NCBI RefSeq assembly: GCF_964266745.1
Contig: NZ_CAXWGX010000003.1
Span: forward strand, 1 to 64,000
Origin: Propionicimonas sp020161015
GTDB lineage: Bacteria; Actinomycetota; Actinomycetes; Propionibacteriales; Propionibacteriaceae
DNA: 64,000 nt
Reading direction: 5' to 3'
Position numbers and translations under genes: made by a program. The stretch's first letter is position 1, and the number at the start of each line of letters is the position of its first letter. Below the pieces are notes generated by a model that saw only the letters and a list, made by a program, of their open reading frames with translations, had not been told where the DNA came from and did not search any database. This document shows positions 1 to 7,470 of the stretch, piece by piece.

Positions 1-43
1 CCCTCCCGCCGCCCCGCTCCGCCCCTCCCTTCCGTTCCTGCCC

Positions 44-93
44 CCGATCGCAACTCTCGCTACCGGAATTCCGGTAGCGAGAGTTGCGATCGG
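44..93. repeat. 50-bp palindromic repeat, copy 1 (perfect)
   Basis: A perfect 25-bp inverted repeat with no spacer, centred on GGAATTCC at 65-72. The arms carry CGATCGCAACTCTCGC and its complement. It is followed by CAGCGAACGCGG, which recurs with small changes after the other copies. As RNA or cruciform DNA it would form a long hairpin. Confidence 0.9.
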
Positions 94-205
94 CAGCGAA
101 CGCGGGTTGGGGGTGCCGCTGGCGGCCCTCTCCCCCGCCGGCGGGTCGTCCGTCCCGTTCCTCCGGCCTGACGGACGCCGCCGCCAGTACCTGTGGTTCC
201 TGCCC

Positions 206-255
206 CCGAGTGCAACGCCCGCTACCGGAATTCCGGTAGCGCGGGTTGCGATCGG
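206..255. repeat. 50-bp palindromic repeat, copy 2
   Basis: Same element as at 44-93, centred on GGAATTCC at 227-234, with mismatches in the outer arms. The inner ~20 bp are perfectly symmetrical. It is followed by CAGCGAACGCGGGG, as in copy 1. Confidence 0.85.
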
Positions 256-462
256 CAGCGAACGCGGGGACGGGGTCCCGTGGGTGGCCGGCCGCGCGTC
301 ACGTCAGCGCCGGGCGGCGTCCCGACGGGCCCGTCGCCGTCCGCCGGGCGCTCGGGTGACCGTTCGTCCGGCGCCGGGTTCGCCCGCTCGTCGGCGCCGC
401 GGTCCGCCCCGTCCTCCGGCACCGGATCGTGGCGCGTCCGCCCGTTCCCGTGGATCCCGCTG

Positions 463-512
463 CCGAGTGCAACGCCTGCTACCGGAATTCCGGTAGCGGG
501 AGTTGCGATCGG
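463..512. repeat. 50-bp palindromic repeat, copy 3
   Basis: Same element, centred on GGAATTCC at 484-491. The right arm matches copy 1 closely (AGTTGCGATCGG), while the left arm has drifted like copy 2. It is followed by CAGCAAACGCGGGG. Confidence 0.85.
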
Positions 513-620
513 CAGCAAACGCGGGGGACGGGGCGGGACTCGGCGGGGGACGGGGCGAGCGGGGGGACCACGAGCGGCGAAGCGGGGACGTCCCGTCGAC
601 GCCACCGGTGGTGTGGGACC

Positions 621-1142
621 ATGGATGCCATGGGTCTGGATCCGCAACTTCTGGGTGCCGGCGAGGTCGAGGTGCTGCACCTGCGCACCCACGGCAAGGC
701 GCTCATCATGCCGGTCGTCTCGCTGCTGCTCATCGCGGTGGCCAGCGGGCTCGGCTACGCGCTGCCGCCGGCCTCCTGGCAGCCGGTCACGAACTGGATC
801 GTCACCGTGCTCATGCTGATCGCGCTCGGCACGTGGGTGGTGGCGCCCTTCCTGCGCTGGATCTCGTCCACCTACACGTTCACCGACCGCCGGATCATCA
901 CCCGCCGCGGCATCATCACCCAGACCGGGCACGACCTGCCGCTCACCCGGATCGTCAACGTGGCCTACGAGCGGGGGGTCATCGACCGCATGCTCGGCTG
1001 CGGGACGCTCATCCTCACGACGGCCGCCGACCAGCCGGTGACGCTGGAGGACATCCCGGACGTGGAGCGCGTGCACGTGATGATGACCGAACTGCTGTTC
1101 GGCAAGGACGGCAAGGCGTCCGGCCCCGAGGCCACCGCTTGA
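621..1142 (+). CDS. PH-domain (YdbS/DUF304-like) membrane protein
   Basis: A 173-residue protein with two hydrophobic segments near residues 28-48 and 55-77, followed by a bacterial PH-like domain. The domain contains the typical stretch YTFTDRRIITRRGII, then a strand-rich region on LTRIVNVAYERG and LILTTAADQP. Proteins of this type sit in the inner membrane with the PH-like domain inside; their role is unknown. ATG 621 and ATG 630 are both possible starts, and neither has a strong ribosome binding site. The stop overlaps the TTG start proposed for the GtrA gene, so the two are translationally coupled. The same PH/GtrA/purK/purE cluster occurs in mycobacteria. Confidence 0.85.
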   Translation: MDAMGLDPQLLGAGEVEVLHLRTHGKALIMPVVSLLLIAVASGLGYALPPASWQPVTNWIVTVLMLIALGTWVVAPFLRWISSTYTFTDRRIITRRGIITQTGHDLPLTRIVNVAYERGVIDRMLGCGTLILTTAADQPVTLEDIPDVERVHVMMTELLFGKDGKASGPEATA

Positions 1143-1567
1143 GCGCGCAGGACGCCGGCGGCGTGCCGGAGCGGCTCGCGCTGCGCACCCAGCTGGTGCG
1201 GTTCGTCCTGACCGGTGGGCTGTCGGCCGTCGTCGACCTGGGACTGCTGGTCGTGCTGATGAACCTCGCCGGACTCGAGCACACCCCGGCCAAGGCCCTG
1301 TCGTTCGTCGCGGGCACCACCACCGCCTACCTGATCAACCGCCGCTGGACGTTCCGCTCAGACGGCTCGAAGCGCAAGTTCGCCGCCGTCATGCTGCTGT
1401 ACGGGCTCACGTTCGTGCTCCAGGTGGGACTGTTCGCCGTGCTCTACCCCTGGATCCTCGCCGCTTCGGCGAGCCAGACCGTCGCGCAGGTGGTCGGCTT
1501 CGTGATCGCCCAGGGCGTGGCCACCACGGTGAACTTCGTGGTGCAGCGCCACCTGATCTTCCGCTGA
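1139..1567 (+). CDS. GtrA family membrane protein
   Basis: A 142-residue protein with four predicted membrane helices. It has the GtrA signature: an N-terminal RFVLTGGLSAVVDLG, the FVAGTTTAYLINRRWTF block after helix 2, and the closing NFVVQRHLIF. GtrA proteins are thought to help flip lipid-linked sugars or otherwise serve cell-surface polysaccharide synthesis. TTG 1139 gives a 4-nt overlap with the previous stop; GTG 1163 is an alternative start that would still keep the whole domain. The gene converges on the lectin-like gene with only 13 bp between the stops, so any terminator must lie within coding sequence. Confidence 0.88.
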   Translation: MSAQDAGGVPERLALRTQLVRFVLTGGLSAVVDLGLLVVLMNLAGLEHTPAKALSFVAGTTTAYLINRRWTFRSDGSKRKFAAVMLLYGLTFVLQVGLFAVLYPWILAASASQTVAQVVGFVIAQGVATTVNFVVQRHLIFR

Positions 1568-1580
1568 ACGGCGCCCGTCG

Positions 1581-2903
1581 CTAGTCGAGGAGCTCCCGGC
1601 CGAGCTGTCCGTTCGCGTCCTGCGCCGGCAGGAAGAGGTTGACCAGGTGCCTGTCCGTGCGGGCCAGGACGTGCAGGGTCGTGCCGCGCCGACAGGCGCT
1701 CGAGACGGCGTCCACGCCGGCGGCCAGGTAGCTCCAGTCGTTCCACCCGGGCTCCTTGCCGGCGACGGCGAACTCCTGCTCTTCAGCCTGCACGAGGTTC
1801 GCGCCGACGGCCTGGGCGAACAGGTGGAAGCGGCTTCCGTCGAACACCGCGGACAGGCTTCCCGAGTCGAGTTCCAGCAGAGGCGAGGGGGCGATGCCCA
1901 CCGGGGACCAGCCCGACCATCCGGCGTCGGTGCGTCGGGCTCGCCAGACGGCCGAGTCGGACCGCACGGTGAACAGGTCGACGATGCCCGGCCCCGGTGA
2001 GGCGGCCGCGATCATGAGCGGGTTGGCCGCCGTGCCGAGCACGTCCAGGTGCGTCCACTGCGACCAGGCGCCGCGGGCATGTGCCAGGTGCACGATCGAA
2101 CCGGCGTCGGTCACGGCGAGGACGTCGATGTCGCCGGTCCGGCTGGACGCAACCGCGAGCGGGCCGGCGAGGTCCTCGCCGCCCAGGTCGTCCCACCGTC
2201 CCCAGCCCGGCCCGCCTCCGTCGTACCAGACGTGCTCGAGGTGGCCGCCGGCGACGCCGAAGGCGTCCAGCCGGTCCGCTCCCCACGCAACGGCGTGCCA
2301 GCGCGGGACCAGGTGGGCGGCCTGCCGGCGCGTGGGCGGCATCGAGATCGTCTCCCAGCCCGACCAGCCCACGCCGTCCCGGTACCAGCGGTGGAGGAGG
2401 TCGGGGCTCCCGGTCGTCGAGACCAGATCGAGCCGGTCGGGCCCCCAGCTGGCACAACCCGGGCCGTGGTAGCCGGAGAAGCTTCCGCCGGGGGTCAGGG
2501 TGGCCGCGCTGTACGCCGGGTTGTCCACGACATTCACGACCCAGCGGGCATCATCGATCTTCCGGATATCCGCCGCGAACGGGCAGTCGTCCTCGCCGCC
2601 GCCGTGCAGCGCGCTGAAGAAGGCGTCGCACTCGTCCTCGCCGACAACGGGACAACTCCACTGGACCACGAGCTCCCTGGCCTCCCGCACGACGCCCTGC
2701 GACGGGTCGGTGCTCGTCGTCGTGCGGTAGCGGACCGTCCCGCTGGTGCCTGCCCAGTCGGTGACCCCCTCGAAGGAGCCCTGCTCGCCGGGAGTGAGCC
2801 GCCCCGGCGGCTGCCGTCCCCAGTTCCCCCAGTTCCGGTGCGCTTCGGTCAACTCCAGCGCCGACACCGTGAAGTTGTGGAGGATGACTGTCGCGGTTCC
2901 CAT
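1581..2903 (-). CDS. aegerolysin-like domain fused to a PLL-type beta-propeller lectin
   Basis: A 440-residue protein without a signal peptide. Residues 1 to about 130 resemble aegerolysins (small lipid-binding, often pore-associated beta-sandwich proteins): TVILHNFTVSALEL, then NWGNWGRQPPGRLTPGEQG and the GTSGTVRYR strand. From about residue 145 on, roughly five blades repeat a W-G-x-D-R-x-D ... W-Y-x-D-G-x-G-W-x-x-W pattern, as in PLL/fucose-lectin-like propellers. Both halves usually bind lipid or sugar at target cell surfaces. ATG 2903 was chosen because the domain starts at once; ATG 2948 adds 15 unconserved residues. It could be a toxin, a lectin or a CIS cargo protein, and nothing here decides which. 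The domain call is by eye. Confidence 0.7.
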   Translation of the reverse strand: MGTATVILHNFTVSALELTEAHRNWGNWGRQPPGRLTPGEQGSFEGVTDWAGTSGTVRYRTTTSTDPSQGVVREARELVVQWSCPVVGEDECDAFFSALHGGGEDDCPFAADIRKIDDARWVVNVVDNPAYSAATLTPGGSFSGYHGPGCASWGPDRLDLVSTTGSPDLLHRWYRDGVGWSGWETISMPPTRRQAAHLVPRWHAVAWGADRLDAFGVAGGHLEHVWYDGGGPGWGRWDDLGGEDLAGPLAVASSRTGDIDVLAVTDAGSIVHLAHARGAWSQWTHLDVLGTAANPLMIAAASPGPGIVDLFTVRSDSAVWRARRTDAGWSGWSPVGIAPSPLLELDSGSLSAVFDGSRFHLFAQAVGANLVQAEEQEFAVAGKEPGWNDWSYLAAGVDAVSSACRRGTTLHVLARTDRHLVNLFLPAQDANGQLGRELLD

Positions 2904-3070
2904 GGCAGGCTCGCTTCCGGCCGGTCGACGGTGTGCCGGCGTGGACACACCATGGCGCGGTCGCGACAGGCCCGCCCAGTCGGAGAATTGCGCCGCAGGG
3001 ACGGTCCCGCGCCGCCGGCACGGGCCGGCCAGCCAGCCGTCCGCACGACCGCCGCGGTCGGAGGGTTAGG

Positions 3071-3727
3071 GTGTCGGCCGTGGCTGAGTCGGTGTCCGGT
3101 GTGCCCTCGCCCGCGGACGGGAGCGGTGCCGCGCGCCTGCGACGGGTCGTCCTCGTCGTGGCCGGGCTGAACCTCGCCTACTTCTTCGTCGAGTTCGTCG
3201 TCGCGCTCGGTGCCGGGTCGGTGGCGCTGCTCGCCGACAGCGTGGACTTCCTCGAGGACGCCGCGGTCAACCTGCTGATCTTCATCGCCCTGGGCTGGCC
3301 GCTGGTCCGGCGGGCGGTGGTGGGCAAGCTGATGGCGGCCGTTCTCCTGGGTCCAGCGGCGCTCGCGGGCTGGGAGGCGATCGAGCGGTTCTCGGCCCCG
3401 GTCCCGCCACGGGTGGTTCCGTTGGTGCTCGCCTCGATCGGCGCGATCGTGGTGAACGGGTTCAGCGCGTGGCTGCTGAACCGGGTGCGCCACCACGGCG
3501 GGTCGCTCAGCAGGGCGGCGTTCCTTTCGGCCCGCAACGACGTGCTGGTGAATCTGGCCATCATCGCGATGGGCATCGTGACCGCCTGGACCGGCTCTGG
3601 CTGGCCCGACCTGGTCCTGGGCTGCTTCATCATCGCGCTCGCCCTGCGCGCCGCCGCCGAGGTCTGGGAGGCGAGCGAGGAGGAGCGCCTCGCCGCGAAG
3701 GCCCTCGCCGGGGAGCCGCTCGACTGA
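3071..3727 (+). CDS. CDF-like cation transporter, short form
   Basis: A 218-residue, Ala/Leu/Val-rich protein with about six membrane segments. Segment 2 carries LLADSVDFLEDAAVN, which aligns with the metal-site helix of cation diffusion facilitators (normally H/DxxxD). Segment 5 carries SARNDVLVN instead of the usual HxxxD pair. The cytosolic C-terminal metal-binding domain of classical CDF proteins is missing, leaving only a short acidic tail. Zn, Cd or Co export is the family role, but the changed site makes the substrate uncertain. GTG 3071 was chosen because GGAGG lies about 7 nt upstream; GTG 3080 is also in frame. It is divergent from the lectin-like gene. Confidence 0.75.
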   Translation: MSAVAESVSGVPSPADGSGAARLRRVVLVVAGLNLAYFFVEFVVALGAGSVALLADSVDFLEDAAVNLLIFIALGWPLVRRAVVGKLMAAVLLGPAALAGWEAIERFSAPVPPRVVPLVLASIGAIVVNGFSAWLLNRVRHHGGSLSRAAFLSARNDVLVNLAIIAMGIVTAWTGSGWPDLVLGCFIIALALRAAAEVWEASEEERLAAKALAGEPLD

Positions 3728-3762
3728 CGGCGGCGCCCGCGGGCCGGGTCAGGGGACGGCGC

Positions 3763-4479
3763 TCAGAGCACCGTCATCTGCTGCGGTTCCACGAGGACGC
3801 CGCTCGCGGTCGGCAGGTCGGACGGCATCACGCGGTAGACGCGCTGGCCGGTCGCCTCGGCGACGAAGTTCGTCGGCACCCCGTCGACGTAGTGGACGCC
3901 GGCGCCGTCGTCGGCGCCGTACCCGCCGGGCAGGTCACCGGTGGCGACCGCGTCGGTGTAGGACGGCGCACGCTCGGCCTCGCCGTCGAAGTGCGGGCAG
4001 AAGCTGCCGGGCACCAGGCCCAGCCCGCCCCGCCAGGGACGGAAGTCGCCGAAGGAGTCGGTGATGCAGCCGGTGTACCAGGCCGATCCGCCGGCCGAGA
4101 CGCCGGCCAGCACCACGTCGCCGGCCGCGTACCGCGACCGGATCGCCGCGTCCACCCCGTGCGCCTGCCACAGCGCCATCAGGTTCACCGTGTGCCCGCC
4201 GCCGACCAGCAGCAGGTCCGCATCGGCGAGGCGGGCCACCGACCCGGCCGACCCGCCCTCCCACAGCGTCAGCACCATCGTGCGCACGCCGAGGGTTCCG
4301 TAGGCGAGCAGGAACTTGTTGATGTACTGCGGGTCGTCGGCCGACGCGGTGGGCGCGAAGCACACCAGCGGGGACGGCTTCCCGGTGAGCTCGACCAGGT
4401 AGCGGTCGAGGTTGGTGGGGGCTCCGAAGGGTGACATCGAGAAGCCGCCGCCACCCATCGCGACGATGTGCGCAGTCAT
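3763..4479 (-). CDS. pepE: peptidase E (S51 family) dipeptidase-like protein
   Basis: A 238-residue cytosolic protein. It starts with TAHIVAMGGGGFSM, has the LLVGGGHTVNLMALW block, and carries the nucleophile elbow GVSAGGSAW typical of family S51 Ser-His-Glu peptidases (aspartyl dipeptidase E and cyanophycinase relatives). CITDSFGD and FCPHFDGE follow, matching the region that supplies the catalytic His. The length fits the family. The gene lies back to back with purK (55 bp between starts), so the promoters share that gap. The exact substrate (Asp-X dipeptides or another) cannot be read from sequence. Confidence 0.85.
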   Translation of the reverse strand: MTAHIVAMGGGGFSMSPFGAPTNLDRYLVELTGKPSPLVCFAPTASADDPQYINKFLLAYGTLGVRTMVLTLWEGGSAGSVARLADADLLLVGGGHTVNLMALWQAHGVDAAIRSRYAAGDVVLAGVSAGGSAWYTGCITDSFGDFRPWRGGLGLVPGSFCPHFDGEAERAPSYTDAVATGDLPGGYGADDGAGVHYVDGVPTNFVAEATGQRVYRVMPSDLPTASGVLVEPQQMTVL

Positions 4480-4534
4480 GTCCCCATCTTGGCAGAACCC
4501 CGGGCCGGCGCGGCGGGCGGTTATCCTCACGCGG

Positions 4535-5686
4535 GTGAGGACTCCCGCAGCGACCATCGGCGTCATCGGCGGCGGCCAGCTGGCCCGCATGATGCACGCC
4601 GCGTCCATCGGGCTCGGGCTGCGGCTGCGGCTGCTGGCCGAGGGCCCGGACGTCTCCGCGGCCCAGGTCGTGCACGACGTGGCGGTCGGCGACTACACCG
4701 ACCCCGGCACCGTCGCGGGGTTCGCGGCCGGCTGCGACGTGGTGACCTTCGACCACGAGCACGTACCGACCGCGATCCTGCACGACCTCGTCGACGCCGG
4801 CATCGCCGTCCGGCCCGGCCCCGAGGCCCTCGTCCACGCCCAGGACAAGGCGGTGATGCGCGCGCGCCTCGCCGCCCTCGGCGTCCCGTGCCCGCGCAAC
4901 CGCGTGGTCGCCGGCCCGGACGACCTCGCCGCCGTCGCCGAGGAGCTCGGCTGGCCGGTGATCGCCAAGACCTCCCGTGGTGGCTACGACGGCAAGGGCG
5001 TGTGGAAGCTGGACGGACCCGAGCAGGCTGGCGTCCCCTTCGAGGGGCTCCGCGCCGACGCCGTCATCATCGCCGAGGAGTTCATCGACTTCACCCGCGA
5101 GCTCAGCGTCCTCGTGGTCCGGCGCCCCGGCGGCCAGGCCGTCGCCTACCCGGTGAGCGAGACCGCGCAGCGCGACGGCATCTGCGTCGCGACCGTCACC
5201 CCCGCGCCGGGGCTGCGTCCCGACCAGGTGCGCGACCTCCAGGCGATGGGCCTTCGGATCGCGGAGGAGCTGGGCGTCGTCGGTGTGCTCGCGGTCGAAC
5301 TGATGGAGGCGGCCGACGGCACGGTGGTGGTCAACGAGCTGGCGATGCGGCCGCACAACACGGGGCACTGGAGCATCGACGGCGCGGTCACCAGCCAGTT
5401 CGAGAACCACCTGCGCGCGGTCGCCGATCTCCCGCTGGGTTCCACGGCGCCCGTCGCCCCGGTCACGGTCATGGTCAACGTGCTCGGCGGGAGCCGTACC
5501 GACCTGCTCGCCGGCCTCTCCGAGGTGATGGCCGCCGACCCGGGCCTGAAGGTGCAGCTCTACGGCAAGGACGTGGTGCCCGGGCGCAAGGTCGGCCACG
5601 TCACCGCCGTCGGAGACGACCTCGATGCGACGATGGGACGGGCGTGGCGCGCGGCCCGGCGCCTGAGGGGAGACACCGATGAGTGA
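4535..5686 (+). CDS. purK: N5-carboxyaminoimidazole ribonucleotide synthetase PurK
   Basis: A 383-residue ATP-grasp enzyme. It uses ATP and bicarbonate to convert AIR to N5-CAIR, in de novo purine synthesis in the cytosol. Visible features are the N-terminal GVIGGGQLARMM (residues 9-20), the ATP-grasp motifs VIAKTSRGGYDGKGVW and IIAEEFIDFTREL, and the metal-site region NELAMRPHNTGHW. The length is normal. GTG 4535 is the only start that gives the canonical N-terminus. Its end overlaps purE by 8 nt, so the pair is translationally coupled. Confidence 0.95.
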   Translation: MRTPAATIGVIGGGQLARMMHAASIGLGLRLRLLAEGPDVSAAQVVHDVAVGDYTDPGTVAGFAAGCDVVTFDHEHVPTAILHDLVDAGIAVRPGPEALVHAQDKAVMRARLAALGVPCPRNRVVAGPDDLAAVAEELGWPVIAKTSRGGYDGKGVWKLDGPEQAGVPFEGLRADAVIIAEEFIDFTRELSVLVVRRPGGQAVAYPVSETAQRDGICVATVTPAPGLRPDQVRDLQAMGLRIAEELGVVGVLAVELMEAADGTVVVNELAMRPHNTGHWSIDGAVTSQFENHLRAVADLPLGSTAPVAPVTVMVNVLGGSRTDLLAGLSEVMAADPGLKVQLYGKDVVPGRKVGHVTAVGDDLDATMGRAWRAARRLRGDTDE

Positions 5687-6170
5687 GCAGCCGCTGGTCG
5701 GCATCGTGATGGGGTCGGACTCGGACTGGCCGGTGATGTCCGCGGCCGCCGACGCCTGCGCCGAGTTCGGCGTGCCCTACGAGGCGGACGTGGTCTCCGC
5801 CCACCGCATGCCCGAGGACATGGTGGCCTACGGCCGTGCCGCCCACACCCGGGGGCTGAAGGTGATCATCGCCGGCGCCGGCGGTGCCGCCCACCTGCCC
5901 GGCATGCTGGCCGCCCTCACCCCGCTCCCGGTGGTCGGCGTCCCGGTACCCCTGAAGTACCTCGACGGGATGGACTCACTGCTGTCGATCGTGCAGATGC
6001 CCGCGGGTGTGCCGGTGGCGACGGTGGCGATCGGCAACGCCCGCAATGCCGGCCTGCTGGCCGTGCGGATCCTGGCCGCCTCCGACCCGGTGCTCGCAGA
6101 CAAGATGGTCGCCTTCCAGGAGGAGTTGCGCCGCTCGGCGCTGGCCAAGGGCGCCGCCGTCCGCGGCTGA
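5679..6170 (+). CDS. purE: N5-CAIR mutase PurE
   Basis: A 163-residue class I PurE. It moves the carboxylate of N5-CAIR to give CAIR, the step after PurK. The substrate-binding motifs are clear: MGSDSDWPVM near the N-terminus, VVSAHRMPEDM, and AGAGGAAHLPGM. It is also the right length for the octameric enzyme. The ATG lies inside the last codons of purK, in the classical purK-purE arrangement with coupled translation. No other purine genes follow; the next gene is convergent. Confidence 0.96.
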   Translation: MSEQPLVGIVMGSDSDWPVMSAAADACAEFGVPYEADVVSAHRMPEDMVAYGRAAHTRGLKVIIAGAGGAAHLPGMLAALTPLPVVGVPVPLKYLDGMDSLLSIVQMPAGVPVATVAIGNARNAGLLAVRILAASDPVLADKMVAFQEELRRSALAKGAAVRG

Positions 6171-6220
6171 GCCGCGGCGCCCGCGCGACGGGCGAGCCTG
6201 TGCGCCGACCGGGCAGGTGT

Positions 6221-6649
6221 TCAGCGTGGGGAGCGCAGTGCCAGCCGGGTCTGGCTCTGGCTCACGCCGCCGCCGGCCTTCAGGCGGCGCAGGAACCGGT
6301 CGAGTTCTGTCGTGTCCCGCACCACCACGCGCAGCAGGTAGTCGTACGGTCCGGTCACGTGGACGGCGTCCCGCACCGCCGGCTCCCTGCTCACCCAGCC
6401 CAGGAACGCCTCGGAGTCCTGCTCGGGGCGCAGGCGGACGTCGATGAACGTCTCGATCCCGGTGTCCCCGGACGGCGCCTCCGCGGCGAGCACCGCGCGG
6501 TAGCCCAGGATCACCCCCGCCGACTCCAGCTTGCGGACGCGGGCGGCCGCGGCGTTGGTGCTCAGCCCGACCCGGCGTCCCAGCTCACTGAAGGATGCGC
6601 GGCCGTCGCGGGACAGGATGTTCACGATCTGCTCGTCGAGGGCGTCCAC
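6221..6649 (-). CDS. Lrp/AsnC family transcriptional regulator
   Basis: A 142-residue protein. The N-terminal winged helix-turn-helix opens with MDALDEQIVNILSRDGRASF and has the recognition segment LSTNAAAARVRKLES. The C-terminal AsnC ligand-binding (RAM) domain includes HVTGPYDYLLRVVVRD. Such regulators sense amino acids and often control a divergently placed exporter. Here the divergent neighbour is a LysE-type exporter, and an 8-bp inverted repeat lies in the gap. The probable role is amino-acid-responsive control of that exporter and of itself. Confidence 0.92.
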   Translation of the reverse strand: MDALDEQIVNILSRDGRASFSELGRRVGLSTNAAAARVRKLESAGVILGYRAVLAAEAPSGDTGIETFIDVRLRPEQDSEAFLGWVSREPAVRDAVHVTGPYDYLLRVVVRDTTELDRFLRRLKAGGGVSQSQTRLALRSPR

Positions 6650-6652
6650 ACC

Positions 6653-6683
6653 GCCAATCTATCCGTCCGGAAGCGAGATTGGC
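6653..6683. promoter_or_regulatory. candidate Lrp-type operator
   Basis: Perfect inverted repeat GCCAATCT - 15 nt - AGATTGGC in the gap between the divergent Lrp regulator and LysE exporter genes. Its position, directly before the regulator start, suits autoregulation plus exporter control. The assignment to Lrp is inferred from position only. Confidence 0.55.
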
Positions 6684-6718
6684 AGCGCTGCGGCCCGGCG
6701 CATGGCAGGGTGCCTGCC

Positions 6719-7345
6719 GTGGACGTCCTCCCTGCCCTGGCCAGCGGGCTGCTCGCCGGCATCGGCATCGCCATGCCGCTGGGGGCGATCAGCGTGCTGC
6801 TGATCGGTGAGGGCATCGCCCGCGGGTTCCGCGGAGCGGCCCCCGGGGCCCTGGCCGTGGGCGTCGTGGACACCCTGTACTGCACGGCCGCGGTCGTCCT
6901 CGGCGCGGTGGCGGCGCCGGTCATCGTCGCCTGGGGCGCGTGGCCAGCCGTCGCCGGCGGGGTGGCCCTGGTGGCCATCGCCGCACTGGGGCTCCGGCGG
7001 GCGCTGGCGCGCCCGGTCGATGGGCAGGAGGCCACCGCCGTCGCCGGACGCGGTCGGCACCGGTTCGCGCTCTTCCTTGGTCTCACCGCGATCAACCCGG
7101 CGACGCTGGTCTACTTCGCCGCGATCACCGTCGGGCTCGGCGACGTACTGCACAGCGTGCCGGCAGCGATCGCCTTCGTGGCCGGCGTCGGCGCGGCGTC
7201 GCTGGCCTGGCAGCTGAGCCTGGTCGCAATTGCCGGCGCGGTCGGCCACCGCGCCACCCCGCGCGCTCGCAGGGCCACGGCCGTGGTGGGCAACCTGATC
7301 GTCGCTGGGCTGGGCCTGGCGATGCTCGCCCGAACGCTGTTCTAG
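6719..7345 (+). CDS. LysE family amino-acid exporter
   Basis: A 208-residue membrane protein with about six hydrophobic segments. The first segment has the LysE-family pattern GIGIAMPLGAISVLLIGEG (proline- and glycine-rich, near residues 14-32), and FLGLTAINPATLVYF occurs mid-protein. Family members export basic or neutral amino acids. The divergent Lrp gene supports amino-acid efflux. Start choice: GTG 6719 has GGCAGGG about 8 nt upstream, and GTG 6710 is in frame too. The substrate cannot be told from sequence. Confidence 0.85.
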   Translation: MDVLPALASGLLAGIGIAMPLGAISVLLIGEGIARGFRGAAPGALAVGVVDTLYCTAAVVLGAVAAPVIVAWGAWPAVAGGVALVAIAALGLRRALARPVDGQEATAVAGRGRHRFALFLGLTAINPATLVYFAAITVGLGDVLHSVPAAIAFVAGVGAASLAWQLSLVAIAGAVGHRATPRARRATAVVGNLIVAGLGLAMLARTLF

Positions 7346-7470
7346 GAGTCCTGCTGCGCATATCCGGCGAACCGCCTTGCCATCGCCACGTCTGTGAGTA
7401 GCATTAATGCCGAGCGATCTGCCGTGGAGCCACGGCGAGGGGGGTCGCGAACACACCTGGATCGGAACTC

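Larger units (their letters stand above)
1..620. other. noncoding repeat-bearing region
   Basis: No convincing gene is present. The open frames here have arginine/proline-rich shadow compositions and run through the palindromic repeats. The stretch holds three copies of a 50-bp palindrome (listed separately) separated by GC-rich spacer, and then the leader of the PH-domain gene. I see no tRNA or other RNA gene. Confidence 0.7.

Noticed and set aside
222..1076. Long minus-strand open frame over the PH-domain gene
   Set aside because: Composition is Arg/His/Asp/Gly shadow of a high-GC gene and it runs through the palindromic repeats. The plus-strand PH-domain protein has clear family features.
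3935..5704. 589-residue minus-strand open frame across pepE and purK
   Set aside because: It is a shadow frame. PurK on the plus strand has all catalytic motifs, and PepE is read in another minus frame.
7346..7470. Possible c-di-AMP (ydaO-type) riboswitch before the LamG gene
   Set aside because: A hairpin and a ATGCCGAG...GAGGGGGG stretch faintly recall the motif, but the other conserved blocks are missing and the leader is too short.
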